Below the pieces are notes generated by a model that ran no database searches, was not told the DNA's origin, and was given only the letters and a program-made list of their open reading frames with translations. The translations under genes were made by a program, and so were the position numbers. 42,126 nt of DNA, taken from positions 1 to 42,126 of the forward strand of contig JAXIPA010000019.1 of the NCBI GenBank assembly GCA_045403145.1, in the 5' to 3' direction. Below, piece by piece: positions 1 through 7,401 of this stretch. Positions within the stretch are counted from its first letter, which is position 1, and each line of letters begins with the position of its first letter. Source of the DNA: JAJYKN01 sp045403145. Lineage in GTDB: Bacteria; Nitrospirota; UBA9217.

Positions 1-2
1 TT

Positions 3-593
3 TACGGAATTTCAGATTCTATTGTCATTTCGGTGCCTCTTGCAAATAAGAATGACAACTGTACTTCAGCAAATGGCATGTATTCCGCCTTTCTTGCAAC
101 CTCCGGAATCGCTTTGGCAGCACTCTCTACGGGCTTGGTACTGCGGGGTGGTTTAGATGTTGGAGTAGCTGTAAATATTGATGACAGGGGGGAAATCTAC
201 GGACCTGCTCTTGAGCGCGCGTACTACTTAGAAAGCAGGTTGGCTGAATATCCTCGTTTTGTTGTCGGCAAGGAACTGATCTCCTATCTTGGATGGATTC
301 ACACTCAACAGAGCAATTCACCACTCGGGAAAATAGCAAAAGATTTGGCTGCGGTTTGCTTAGGGATGATTATCCAGGATGCCGATGGCAGGGCTATGCT
401 TGACTTTCTCGGGAATCAATTCAGAGAACAGACTGAAAGAGCGATTGATAAAGAGATATTTATAAAAGCCCAAGATTTTGTGGCTTCTCAGTATGGGAAG
501 TTCAAAAATGAGAACAACGAAAAACTTTCTTCCTATTATTATCGTCTTATGCGCTATTTCAATTCACGTCAGAATATATGGGGTGTTGCATAG
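3..593 (+). CDS. Class III nucleotidyl cyclase-like protein, 5'-truncated by the window edge
   Basis: The frame is open to the left edge, so the GTG at position 33 is probably internal. The visible 197 residues open with GISDSIVIS, which matches the second metal-binding Asp strand of class III cyclase domains. Further on come RGGLDVGVAV and then YGPALERAYYLESRLAEYPR, which correspond to the RGxIxxGE and GPAxxxAxxLE segments of bacterial cyclase-homology domains. The canonical Asn/Arg transition-state pair is not obvious, so it may make an unusual nucleotide or only bind one. The C-terminal 90 residues are helical and not recognised. The stop overlaps the next ORF by 16 bases, which suggests one operon with the phosphoribosyltransferase remnant and the SLOG protein. 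The family call rests on motif resemblance. Catalytic activity is not shown, because the first metal-binding Asp would lie outside the window. Confidence 0.6.
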   Translation, partial: YGISDSIVISVPLANKNDNCTSANGMYSAFLATSGIALAALSTGLVLRGGLDVGVAVNIDDRGEIYGPALERAYYLESRLAEYPRFVVGKELISYLGWIHTQQSNSPLGKIAKDLAAVCLGMIIQDADGRAMLDFLGNQFREQTERAIDKEIFIKAQDFVASQYGKFKNENNEKLSSYYYRLMRYFNSRQNIWGVA

Positions 594-841
594 AGTTTCG
601 CAGCTTTCTACGCTTCCCTCAATTGAAGGATGTTTGCGAATATAAACAAAGATTGAAGCTTCTCAAAAGTGCCTTTGCTGTTGAGGATGCCACGAAAACT
701 GTGAAAAAGAACATTTTAGTGTTTGATGATCTATATAGGTCCGACGCTACCGTGGACGCTATTGTACGAACATTGTTCACTGAAGGTAACGTAAACAGGG
801 TGTACGTGCTGGCATTGACCAGAACGAGGAGTATATTGTGA
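578..841 (+). pseudogene. ComF-like phosphoribosyltransferase, C-terminal remnant
   Basis: The 87 residues carry the PRPP-binding signature of type I phosphoribosyltransferases, NILVFDDLYRSDATVDAI, followed by VYVLALTRTR, which is how ComF-type proteins end. Full ComF-like enzymes are usually over 200 residues. Here only the last third is present, and the frame upstream meets a stop at 509-511, so the zinc-binding and N-terminal part is gone. The usual Gly of the DDxxxSGAT loop is Asp (RSDAT), another sign of decay or altered substrate. The stop overlaps the GTG of the SLOG gene (GTGA), so translational coupling survives. It could instead be a short functional partner that uses the loop only to bind a nucleotide, but a deletion remnant is more likely. 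Confidence 0.5.
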
Positions 842-1407
842 ATAAGGTCTTTATCGGCGGTTCAAGAAAAATAACAAAGCTCAACAGCGACATCACGAGC
901 AGAATAGACAACATTATTCAGAGCGGGTACACGATTCTTCTCGGCGATGCGAACGGCGTGGATAAGTCCGTACAGCAATATCTTCACGATAGGCACTATC
1001 GCAATGTACTTGTCTATTGCATGGGACCTCAATATAGAAATAATCTTGCTCATTGGGAAACAAAGCATGTGCCGGTGAACCAACAAAGCAAGAAAGATTT
1101 CTCCTACTATTCGTTAAAGGATTTTGAGATGGCCAGGGAAGCGGATTACGGCTTTATGATATGGGATGGTAAGAGCAAAGGCACCTTGAACAATATTCTC
1201 AACCTCCTGAAGGATAACAAAAAAACATTGGTATACTATTCCCCGGATAAAAAGTTTTATACTGTGGATACGTTTGACAATTTAAAGGGTCTTCTGCGGC
1301 AAGATGACAAGCAACTTCAAACAATGTTCCAGAAAGCTCTTAACGCGCTGTGCAACGCGCCTGCGGAAGGGCAAAAAGAAAACCAAATTGCGTTGAGCTT
1401 ACATTGA
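838..1407 (+). CDS. SLOG-family (cpYpsA/YspA-like) nucleotide-sensing protein
   Basis: This is a 189-residue protein with a GTG start that overlaps the preceding stop. It begins VFIGGSRKI, and residues 30-48 read GYTILLGDANGVDKSVQQYL. This is the Rossmann-like glycine motif and the G-D-A-x-G-x-D-K loop of the SLOG superfamily, which also includes DprA, YspA and LOG. A later ADYGFMIWDGKSKGTLNNI segment matches the conserved acidic strand and the GKSKGT loop of the same fold. SLOG domains are known to bind nucleotides or nucleotide derivatives and are frequent in bacterial conflict systems. With a cyclase-like gene and a phosphoribosyltransferase upstream, the cassette plausibly makes and senses a nucleotide signal, but that role is inferred. 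The C-terminal 30 residues look disordered. Confidence 0.7.
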   Translation: MNKVFIGGSRKITKLNSDITSRIDNIIQSGYTILLGDANGVDKSVQQYLHDRHYRNVLVYCMGPQYRNNLAHWETKHVPVNQQSKKDFSYYSLKDFEMAREADYGFMIWDGKSKGTLNNILNLLKDNKKTLVYYSPDKKFYTVDTFDNLKGLLRQDDKQLQTMFQKALNALCNAPAEGQKENQIALSLH

Positions 1408-1444
1408 GAATGGATATTGTCTCGCGGATGAACACTGCGGTCTA

Positions 1445-1663
1445 ATGGACTGGAAAGACCGCATTACTATTGACCAGGCAGTTCTTGTGGGAAAGCCGGT
1501 CATAAAAGGGACCCGCATAGCCGTCGAGTTTGTGATTGACTTGCTGGCGCAGGGCTGGACCGAGCTGGAGATTCTGAGAAACTATCCGGGGCTCGTGCAC
1601 GAAGATATTCTCGCCTGTCTGAAGTACGCCAGCGAAACGCTTCACGCTGATCACGTTCGATAA
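1445..1663 (+). CDS. DUF433 family antitoxin-like protein
   Basis: The 72 residues match the small DUF433 winged-helix family: an RITIDQAVLVGKPVIKGTRI start, the WTELEILRNYPGL core and the HEDILACLKYASE helix. DUF433 proteins are typically the antitoxin half of a toxin-antitoxin pair with a DUF5615 PIN-like toxin directly downstream. The domain is essentially complete. Its last few codons run into the remnant of that toxin gene, because a deletion has brought the toxin's middle next to the antitoxin's end. The last residues, HVR, are read from toxin DNA in another frame. With the toxin broken, this is probably an orphan antitoxin. The family call is strong; present function is unknown. Confidence 0.75.
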   Translation: MDWKDRITIDQAVLVGKPVIKGTRIAVEFVIDLLAQGWTELEILRNYPGLVHEDILACLKYASETLHADHVR

Positions 1664-1849
1664 AGACTTCGGTGAATTGGCATTTCGTTCACACCTTCCC
1701 GCCACCTGCGGAGTTATCCTGTTTGCATACCCGCTCCTTCATCATCGTTCGTCGCCAATGCCGTGGTTGCCGCGATTGAATCCCGAGCAGACGGGACAGG
1801 CCATTTCTCGGTAGTTGAGGAAAATAGAATCCGTATGAGGGCGTTATAA
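1641..1849 (+). pseudogene. DUF5615 PIN-like toxin remnant, 5'-deleted and frameshifted
   Basis: Frame 3 from about 1647 reads LITFDKDFGELAFRSHLPAT and then CGVILF, the conserved core of DUF5615 proteins. After a frameshift between about 1725 and 1742, frame 2 reads SFVANAVVAAIESRADGTGH and then FSVVEENRIRMRAL before a TAA at 1847. Together these make the last two thirds of the family. The N-terminal part, with the first acidic residues (the LADEN-type motif), is absent, and its place is taken by the end of the DUF433 gene. One deletion plus one frameshift mean the toxin cannot be made. It converges on the nucleotidyltransferase gene with no spacer. Confidence 0.8.
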
Positions 1850-2413
1850 TTACAAGATTTCCGCGATTAGAGTGTTGAATCCCTCAACATACCGCGTGTC
1901 CAAACCCTTGTCGAATTCCGTGAGCCATTTAATGATGTACTGCCCGTCATAGCGGGGATTTTTCAGGATGATCGATCTGATATCTTCGAGGTCCCGGGGC
2001 CTGCCTGCGATCACTTTGTGAATTATCAGGTCTTCCAAAGAAGCGAATTGTACGGAGACGCCGGCAGCACGGTCAAACACGACGCTTTTAGCCCGCGCGA
2101 TGGCCTGCTGTTCATAGGCAGAGAACGAAAAAATAAGGTCGATCCTGATCCCGGTCTGCTCCTCCAGAAGCGGAAGCACCATCGTCTTTTTCACAAACTC
2201 TTTTGGGTTCTCTGTAAGGACCTTTAGGCCCAGACGGCTGGTGAGGGCAAGGATGTTTTCGTATTGGTCGGTCCCGATGCCGAGGGTGATGTCGATGTCT
2301 TTCGTCAACCGCGGTTCGCCGTACAGGAGAACGGCCTGGCCGCCGATGACCATGTAAGCAATCCGTGATGCGGCGAGTTCACGGGCGATCCGTGTGAGGA
2401 GTTCCTGAAACAC
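1850..2413 (-). CDS. DUF6036-type nucleotidyltransferase (MNT/AbiEii-like fold)
   Basis: This is a 187-residue protein with a GTG start at 2413. It contains YMVIGGQAVLLYG followed by LTKDIDITLG, the GG-x(n)-DxD signature of minimal nucleotidyltransferases (Gly24-Gly25, Asp39, Asp41). A third acidic residue, Asp92, sits in GIRIDLIFS. The catalytic triad is therefore complete. Such proteins transfer a nucleotide to a protein, RNA or small molecule, and several act as toxins, including AbiEii-like and MenT-like families. The start lies 35 bases inside the upstream small ORF, so the two are translationally coupled. The upstream gene is the likely cognate partner or antitoxin. Its true substrate is unknown. 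Confidence 0.7.
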   Translation of the reverse strand: MFQELLTRIARELAASRIAYMVIGGQAVLLYGEPRLTKDIDITLGIGTDQYENILALTSRLGLKVLTENPKEFVKKTMVLPLLEEQTGIRIDLIFSFSAYEQQAIARAKSVVFDRAAGVSVQFASLEDLIIHKVIAGRPRDLEDIRSIILKNPRYDGQYIIKWLTEFDKGLDTRYVEGFNTLIAEIL

Positions 2414-2603
2414 TGTTCACGACCTTTGCAATGGTTAGAATGGTGTCCAGTCCTTCAAGCGGGTCCTTGAGGGGGAAAATGCCGAGTGCGACGGCTTCAT
2501 TATAGAGGGCGTCGACAATGCGGAAATTCTGCGCGATGTCAACTTGTTGACTCCTGATCAGGTCCCTTTCGAACTGTGCGTACACCGGGTAATTGGTTAT
2601 CAT
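2379..2603 (-). CDS. Small partner protein of the nucleotidyltransferase
   Basis: This is a 74-residue protein translated from an ATG at 2603. A strong sigma-70-type promoter lies about 40 bases upstream. The sequence is helical, with QFERDLIRSQQVDIAQNFRI and ALYNEAVALGIFPLKDP segments. This pattern is common in short proteins encoded directly before DUF6036-type nucleotidyltransferases. The C-terminus reads through into the nucleotidyltransferase start region and ends SGTPHTDRP, which may be a slightly extended tail. As the first gene of a coupled two-gene unit it is the likely antitoxin or specificity partner. That role comes from context only. Confidence 0.6.
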   Translation of the reverse strand: MITNYPVYAQFERDLIRSQQVDIAQNFRIVDALYNEAVALGIFPLKDPLEGLDTILTIAKVVNSVSGTPHTDRP

Positions 2604-2643
2604 CGTCGAGACCTCGCGTATTCGGATGAATCCCTCTGATTTG

Positions 2644-2671
2644 ATTATACAGGGTTTGAGAATATTTTCAA
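2644..2671 (-). promoter_or_regulatory. Sigma-70 type promoter for the nucleotidyltransferase pair
   Basis: Read on the minus strand, TTGAAA (2671-2666) is followed after 16 bases by a perfect TATAAT (2649-2644). The expected start of transcription is near 2637, giving a leader of about 34 bases before the ATG at 2603. Confidence 0.6.
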
Positions 2672-2692
2672 TCCTGCGACTTGGGGGAGGGG

Positions 2693-4819
2693 TCAGGGCG
2701 CCTGTCTGCGTTCGAGGATCACGGCGCTCAGGACTTTCGCCAGCTCCCTGTTCGTGTAGGGCTTGACGATCACCCCGGAAAAGCCGTATTCCCCGTAATT
2801 GCCCATGATGGGGTCGTTCGAGTAGCCGCTCGAAACAATCGCTTTCACCTTCGGGTCCGCGGCGAGCAGCTCCTTGATGAGTTCCCTGCCGCCCATCCTT
2901 CCCGGAACAGTCAGGTCCGTGATGACCGCATCATAGGGGGCGCCGACTGCGAGCCTTTTTTTGTATTCTTCGAGCGCCTCTTCACCGCTCGCAACGGCCA
3001 TCGCGTCGTATCCGAGGAATTCCAGCATGTCCGTTGCAACGGCCCGTATGGCATCGTCGTCATCCATGAACAGAATATTTCCTCTGCCGGTAACGGGCTG
3101 ACTTTCCCTGACCTGCTTGTCTTCATGCTTTCCAAAGACCGCGGGGAGGTAGATCGTAAACAGCGTGCCCGCCTCGGGCCGGGACTCGACCGAAATATGG
3201 CCGCCGTGCTTCTTCACGATGGAGTAGCAGGTGGCGAGTCCGAGGCCGCTTCCGTTCTCCTTGGTCGTAAAATAAGGGTCGAATATCTTAGGCAGGAGTT
3301 CCTCCGCCATGCCGACGCCCGTGTCCTTAACCGTAAGGCGAACATAGAAGCCCGGCTGCAGCGGCAGGGAGGTCTGTTCGTCAATGGTCACGTTTTCTCC
3401 GGCCATGCCGATGGCGCCGCCTTCCGGCATGGCTTGATGGGCATTGATGAGCAGGTTATTGACAACCTGGCTAAGCTGACAGGCGTCGGCCTCGACAAGC
3501 CAGAGGTCGGGGGGGAGAGAAACAGAGCACTGCACCGGGGTGCCGCTCAGGGCCAGGCTCACCGCCTCCTTGATGACGGGACCGATGCCGATAACGGCCT
3601 TCACGGGAGCGCCGCCCCGGGAAAAGGTCAGCAGCTGCTGGGCCAGGTCCTTGGCCCGGATGGTGGCTTGTTCCGCCTCCTTGAGCCATTCGACGAGATT
3701 TCCCTCCGGACCGGGGTGCATCTTTGCCAGGACGATATTTCCCATGATGGCCGTCAGGAGGTTGTTGAAATCGTGGGCAATGCCGCCGGCCAGGACGCCC
3801 AGGGATTCGAGCTTCTGAGCCTTGATCAGCTCCTCTTCCATCCGCTTGCGCTCGGTTAGGTCCCTGCTGATGGTAGCAACGGCTGCGGGCTGGCCTGATT
3901 CCCCGTCAAGGATGAAAAAGATGTTCATCTCGACGGGAATGGGCCGGTTCGTCGAAAAGTGCCTGAGCCGCAGTTCACCCTTCCATTCGCGACGCTGCGT
4001 GAGCAACGTCATGATGTCCCGCAGTTTCTGGCGGTCCTCCTCGACAATATACTCATACATGTCGTGCCGCCCGACCTCCGATAATGAACCGAGCCCGACA
4101 AGCGCACGGCCGGCCGCATTGATATAGAAAGTCCTGCCGTCCAGCGTCGCCGTTCCGATGAAGTCGGGGGCATTTTCGATGATGGAGGCGAGCTTCTGCT
4201 GTTCCTTCAGGTGCGACGAGTTTTTGATGGCGATGGCGGACTGGTTGGCGATGTTCTGGTACAGGGACAGCTCGTCCTCCGTGAACGCTCGCCGTGCGAG
4301 CGTATGGCCGATCAGGACGCCCAGGACCTCCCCTTCGAACAACATGGGAACGCAGAGGGCGGAGGTTATCCCCTTTGCGGTCACGATCTGCGGAACGTCA
4401 AAGCGCGTTTCCGTGGTAAAATCAGTCACCATACCGTGCACAGCGTTTAGCGCAACGCAGGTTGAGAGCCCCTGTCCCTCGACGAGACTGAAGGTGTTGA
4501 TCATCGTCCCGGGAAACCCGAGGGTGTCCTTGATGATCAGCTTTTTTTTGTCTTCCGACAGGACCATAACCGTGGAAAAATCAAAGGACAACAGGTCCCG
4601 CGCCGTGGAAATGACCGAACGGTACAATTTCATCAGATCCGTCGTGACCGTGATGGCCCGAGACACATCGAGGAGCTTGCCGAGGATGCGCGTGTAATGG
4701 ACGGATGCCATGCCGGGAGATGCATCAAGCGGTGCATGGTGATTTTCGTTTGTCTCCTGCGGATTATCCGCAGGTTCCCGCTGCGGGTCATTTGAGTTAT
4801 TACATTCGGAAAAATTCAT
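2693..4819 (-). CDS. Hybrid sensor histidine kinase (GAF-PAS-HisKA-HATPase-receiver)
   Basis: This is a 708-residue protein with no membrane segment, so it is probably a cytoplasmic sensor. A GAF domain spans about residues 55-200, and a PAS domain spans about 208-325, ending in the DLTERKRMEEEL linker. The HisKA segment has the phospho-accepting His349 in GGIAHDFNN. The ATPase domain shows an N-box around 455-459, DTGVGM at 499-504 and GSGLGL at 523-528. A C-terminal receiver (about 580-700) has an acidic DDDD cluster at 586-589, Asp635 in ITDLTVPG and Lys687. All catalytic residues are present. The receiver probably passes phosphate to a separate phosphotransfer protein or feeds back on the kinase; no output domain is attached. 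It diverges from pheA. The signal is unknown. Confidence 0.9.
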   Translation of the reverse strand: MNFSECNNSNDPQREPADNPQETNENHHAPLDASPGMASVHYTRILGKLLDVSRAITVTTDLMKLYRSVISTARDLLSFDFSTVMVLSEDKKKLIIKDTLGFPGTMINTFSLVEGQGLSTCVALNAVHGMVTDFTTETRFDVPQIVTAKGITSALCVPMLFEGEVLGVLIGHTLARRAFTEDELSLYQNIANQSAIAIKNSSHLKEQQKLASIIENAPDFIGTATLDGRTFYINAAGRALVGLGSLSEVGRHDMYEYIVEEDRQKLRDIMTLLTQRREWKGELRLRHFSTNRPIPVEMNIFFILDGESGQPAAVATISRDLTERKRMEEELIKAQKLESLGVLAGGIAHDFNNLLTAIMGNIVLAKMHPGPEGNLVEWLKEAEQATIRAKDLAQQLLTFSRGGAPVKAVIGIGPVIKEAVSLALSGTPVQCSVSLPPDLWLVEADACQLSQVVNNLLINAHQAMPEGGAIGMAGENVTIDEQTSLPLQPGFYVRLTVKDTGVGMAEELLPKIFDPYFTTKENGSGLGLATCYSIVKKHGGHISVESRPEAGTLFTIYLPAVFGKHEDKQVRESQPVTGRGNILFMDDDDAIRAVATDMLEFLGYDAMAVASGEEALEEYKKRLAVGAPYDAVITDLTVPGRMGGRELIKELLAADPKVKAIVSSGYSNDPIMGNYGEYGFSGVIVKPYTNRELAKVLSAVILERRQAP

Positions 4820-4888
4820 GCCGGAAGTTTAACATTTTTTTAATGGATTCGCAACATATTCTCCAAAAACAGCTTTCCCAAAAAACCC

Positions 4889-4917
4889 TTGCAACTGCTG
4901 AAAAAATAAACTATAAT
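4889..4917 (+). promoter_or_regulatory. Sigma-70 type promoter of the aromatic operon
   Basis: TTGCAA (4889-4894) and a perfect TATAAT (4912-4917) are separated by 17 bases. Transcription would start near 4924, about 25 bases before the pheA ATG at 4948. It drives the plus-strand aro/tyr/cmk/rpsA run. Confidence 0.65.
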
Positions 4918-4947
4918 TCGCAATCCCATCAGGCGGGTTTTACCCTA

Positions 4948-6021
4948 ATGTCCAACCAAAAAATTCATGAACTGCGGAAAAAGATAGACGAGATCGACGA
5001 TAAACTGGTCGACCTCTTGAACGAGCGCGCGAAGATCGTCATTGAAGTCGGCAACATCAAGAAGGCTGAGAAGCTGGACTTTCACTCGCCGTCCCGGGAG
5101 AGGGAGATCCTGGAGCGTCTGACCGCCCGGAACACCGGACCGCTCCCCGAGGACACCCTGAAAGCCGTATACCACGAGATTCTCTCTTCGTCGCTTTCCC
5201 TGGAACGCCCGCTCAAGGTGGCCTATCTCGGGCCGCGCGCCACGTTCACGCACCAGGCCGGCATGCAGCAGTTCGGCCTTGCAGCCCAGTACGTGCCCGT
5301 GGAAAGCATCAAGGACGTGTTCAACGAAGTGGAGCGGGGCCGGGCCGATTACGGCGTGGTACCCATCGAGAACTCCACGTCGGGGGCCGTGATCTACACC
5401 CTCGACATGTTCATCGATTCCGAACTCAAGATATCGGCCGAGATCATGCTCGAGGTATCGCAGCACCTCCTGAGCAAGTCCGGCAAAATCGAGGACATCA
5501 AGAAAATCTATACGATCTCCCCCGCGGCGGCGCAGTGCAGGCAATGGCTCGAAAAAAACCTGCCCGGCGTGCCGGTCCTCGATGCGACGAGTACGGCCAG
5601 GGCCGCCGAAATGGCGCTGGATGATCCCTCTGCCGCCGCCATAGCCAGCGAGATGGCGGCCGTGCTCTACAGCCTGCAGATCGCGGCCAGGAAAATCGAG
5701 GACAGCGCCAGCAACATTACGCGGTTCCTCGTGATCGCCCCGAAGTATCCGGGGAGAACGGGCCGCGACAAGACCTCGATCATGTTCTCCATCAAGGACA
5801 AGGTGGGCGCGCTCTACACCATGCTTGCGCCTTTTGCCGAGAGCGGGATCAACCTGAACAGGCTGGACGCCCGGCCTTCGGGGAGGAAGGTCTGGGATTA
5901 CGTTTTTTTTATTGACATGGAAGGGCACATCGAGGATGAGAACGTGGCGAAGGCCATCGAAAACCTCAAAAAAGACTGCCTTTTTCTGAAGGTGCTCGGG
6001 TCGTATCCGAAGAGCGGATAG
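4948..6021 (+). CDS. pheA: Bifunctional chorismate mutase/prephenate dehydratase (P-protein)
   Basis: This is a 357-residue protein that converts chorismate to prephenate and then to phenylpyruvate, the branch to phenylalanine. Residues 1-88 are an AroQ-type chorismate mutase (IHELRKKIDEIDDKLVDLL). Residues 90-265 are the dehydratase, with PIENSTSG at 139-146 and the catalytic Thr258-Arg-Phe motif in NITRFLVI. Residues 275-357 are an ACT domain, with DARPSGRK in place of the usual ESRPS phenylalanine site, so feedback inhibition by phenylalanine is expected. The frame is open further upstream to 4705, but homology begins at the ATG at 4948, which follows a good promoter. I therefore use 4948. 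It is the first gene of the operon. Confidence 0.95.
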   Translation: MSNQKIHELRKKIDEIDDKLVDLLNERAKIVIEVGNIKKAEKLDFHSPSREREILERLTARNTGPLPEDTLKAVYHEILSSSLSLERPLKVAYLGPRATFTHQAGMQQFGLAAQYVPVESIKDVFNEVERGRADYGVVPIENSTSGAVIYTLDMFIDSELKISAEIMLEVSQHLLSKSGKIEDIKKIYTISPAAAQCRQWLEKNLPGVPVLDATSTARAAEMALDDPSAAAIASEMAAVLYSLQIAARKIEDSASNITRFLVIAPKYPGRTGRDKTSIMFSIKDKVGALYTMLAPFAESGINLNRLDARPSGRKVWDYVFFIDMEGHIEDENVAKAIENLKKDCLFLKVLGSYPKSG

Positions 6022-6040
6022 AGTCACTCAAGGATATTTT

Positions 6041-6130
6041 TTACCGCAGAGTTCGCGGAGAGCGCTGAGTTTTAGCTTCATAATTCAGGATTCAGATTTA
6101 ACTCTGCGCCCTCTGCGTTCTCTGCGGTTA
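6041..6130. repeat. Dispersed inverted repeat, CCGCAGAG subtype
   Basis: The left arm starts TTACCGCAGAG at 6041, and the right arm ends CTCTGCGGTTAA at 6130. The arms are about 30 bases each, imperfectly complementary, around a loop of about 26 bases. The repeat fills the gap between pheA and hisC and would form a long hairpin in the transcript. Confidence 0.75.
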
Positions 6131-6153
6131 ATTTATTTGACGAGGTTTTCTTT

Positions 6154-7230
6154 ATGATTCCTGTCTCAGACAACATCAAATGCATCACCCCCTATGTTCC
6201 GGGCAAACCCATCGAGGAGCTGGAGCGCGAACTCGGGATCAGCGGGAGCATCAAGCTCGCCTCGAACGAGAACCCGCTGGGGCCGTCGCCCAAGGCGATC
6301 TCGGCGGTCAAGAAGGTCGTCGAGGGGCTGAACCGGTATCCCGACGGCAGCGGTTTCTACCTTTCCCGGGCCCTCGCCGGGAAATACGAGGTGGACCTGC
6401 CTCAGATCATCCTGGGCAACGGCTCGAACGAACTCATCGAACTCGTTGTGCGCACCTTTGTCCAGCCCGGCGACGAGATCATCTCGGCCGACCCTTCCTT
6501 CGTCGTGTATAAAATGATCACCCAGGCCGCCTGCGGCGCAAACGTCATCGTGACGTGCAGGGACATGAAGCACGATCTCGACGCCATGGCGGAACGGATC
6601 ACGCCGAAGACCAGGATCGTTTTCATCGCCAACCCGAACAACCCGACGGGAACCATGAACACCAGGGCCGAGATGGACCGCTTCATGGACCGCGTGCCGG
6701 ACACCGTGATCGTTGCCGTCGATGAAGCGTACTTCGAGTATGTGACCCATGCCGATTACCCGGATTCTCTTGACTATCTGAAGGCAGGCAAGAACATGCT
6801 CGTGCTCCGCACCTTCTCCAAGATATACGGCCTTGCCGGCCTTCGCATCGGATACGGCATCACGAAGCCTGAGATCGCCGAGCTCATGAACAAGGTGAGG
6901 CAGCCTTTTAACACCAACTCGTTGGCGCAGACCGGCGCTTTGGCGGCGCTTTCGGACCGCAAACACGTGGAGAAATCGATTGCGATCAACAACGAAGGGA
7001 AGCAGTATCTGTATCAGACCTTCCAGCGGCTCGGGCTGACGTATGTCCCGACCGAGGCAAACTTCATCCTCTTCGAAACGACCATGGACGCGAAGGATGT
7101 GTATGCCGCGCTCCTCAAACAGGGCGTGATCATCCGGCCCATGGGCGGGAAAAGGCTCAGGGTGACGATCGGACTGCCCGAGGAGAACAAGCGGTTCGCG
7201 GCCGAGTTGGAGAAGATCGTAAAGCAATAA
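6154..7230 (+). CDS. hisC: Histidinol-phosphate/aromatic aminotransferase
   Basis: This is a 358-residue fold-type I PLP aminotransferase of the HisC family. Diagnostic segments are KLASNENPLGPSPKA near residues 34-48, ANPNNPTG at 159-166, Asp190 in AVDEAY, and the Schiff-base Lys223 in RTFSKIYGLAGLRIGYG. The length is normal for the family. HisC enzymes convert imidazole-acetol phosphate to histidinol phosphate, and many also transaminate phenylpyruvate and hydroxyphenylpyruvate. Its position between pheA and aroF, with no other his genes in the window, suggests the aromatic transamination is its main or additional job here. The ATG at 6154 follows GAGG at 6142. It is separated from pheA by a hairpin repeat. 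Confidence 0.92.
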   Translation: MIPVSDNIKCITPYVPGKPIEELERELGISGSIKLASNENPLGPSPKAISAVKKVVEGLNRYPDGSGFYLSRALAGKYEVDLPQIILGNGSNELIELVVRTFVQPGDEIISADPSFVVYKMITQAACGANVIVTCRDMKHDLDAMAERITPKTRIVFIANPNNPTGTMNTRAEMDRFMDRVPDTVIVAVDEAYFEYVTHADYPDSLDYLKAGKNMLVLRTFSKIYGLAGLRIGYGITKPEIAELMNKVRQPFNTNSLAQTGALAALSDRKHVEKSIAINNEGKQYLYQTFQRLGLTYVPTEANFILFETTMDAKDVYAALLKQGVIIRPMGGKRLRVTIGLPEENKRFAAELEKIVKQ

Positions 7231-7235
7231 ACTTT

Positions 7236-7370
7236 TTGCCACAGAGGACACAGAGAACACAGAGGGTGAGGCGAGAAGTCGAGGCGCTGAAAACATTTGC
7301 AGTTTCATCCCCATAGTTCCAGGTTTTTATCTTCAGTTGTTCTCTGTGTTCTCTGTGTCCTCTGTGGCAA
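7236..7370. repeat. Dispersed inverted repeat, CCACAGAG subtype, perfect 29-base arms
   Basis: The 29 bases at 7236-7264, starting TTGCCACAGAGGACACAGAG, are exactly complementary to 7342-7370, ending CCTCTGTGGCAA. The 77-base centre is not repeated. It lies between hisC and aroF and can form a very stable RNA hairpin or a DNA cruciform. Confidence 0.9.
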
Positions 7371-7401
7371 TAATTCTTTTTGACGTTTTGAAAGGATTCC
7401 C

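Noticed and set aside
2681..3859. 392-codon open frame on the plus strand opposite the hybrid kinase
   Set aside because: It is the antisense of a clear kinase. The protein has no family match, odd composition and no ribosome site.
4820..4860. Promoter for the hybrid kinase (TTGCGA, 17 bases, TAAACT on the minus strand)
   Set aside because: It would leave almost no leader before the ATG at 4819, and the boxes are weak.
4945..7314. Long minus-strand frames of 360 and 382 codons opposite pheA and hisC
   Set aside because: They are high-GC shadow frames; the plus-strand genes have full motifs.
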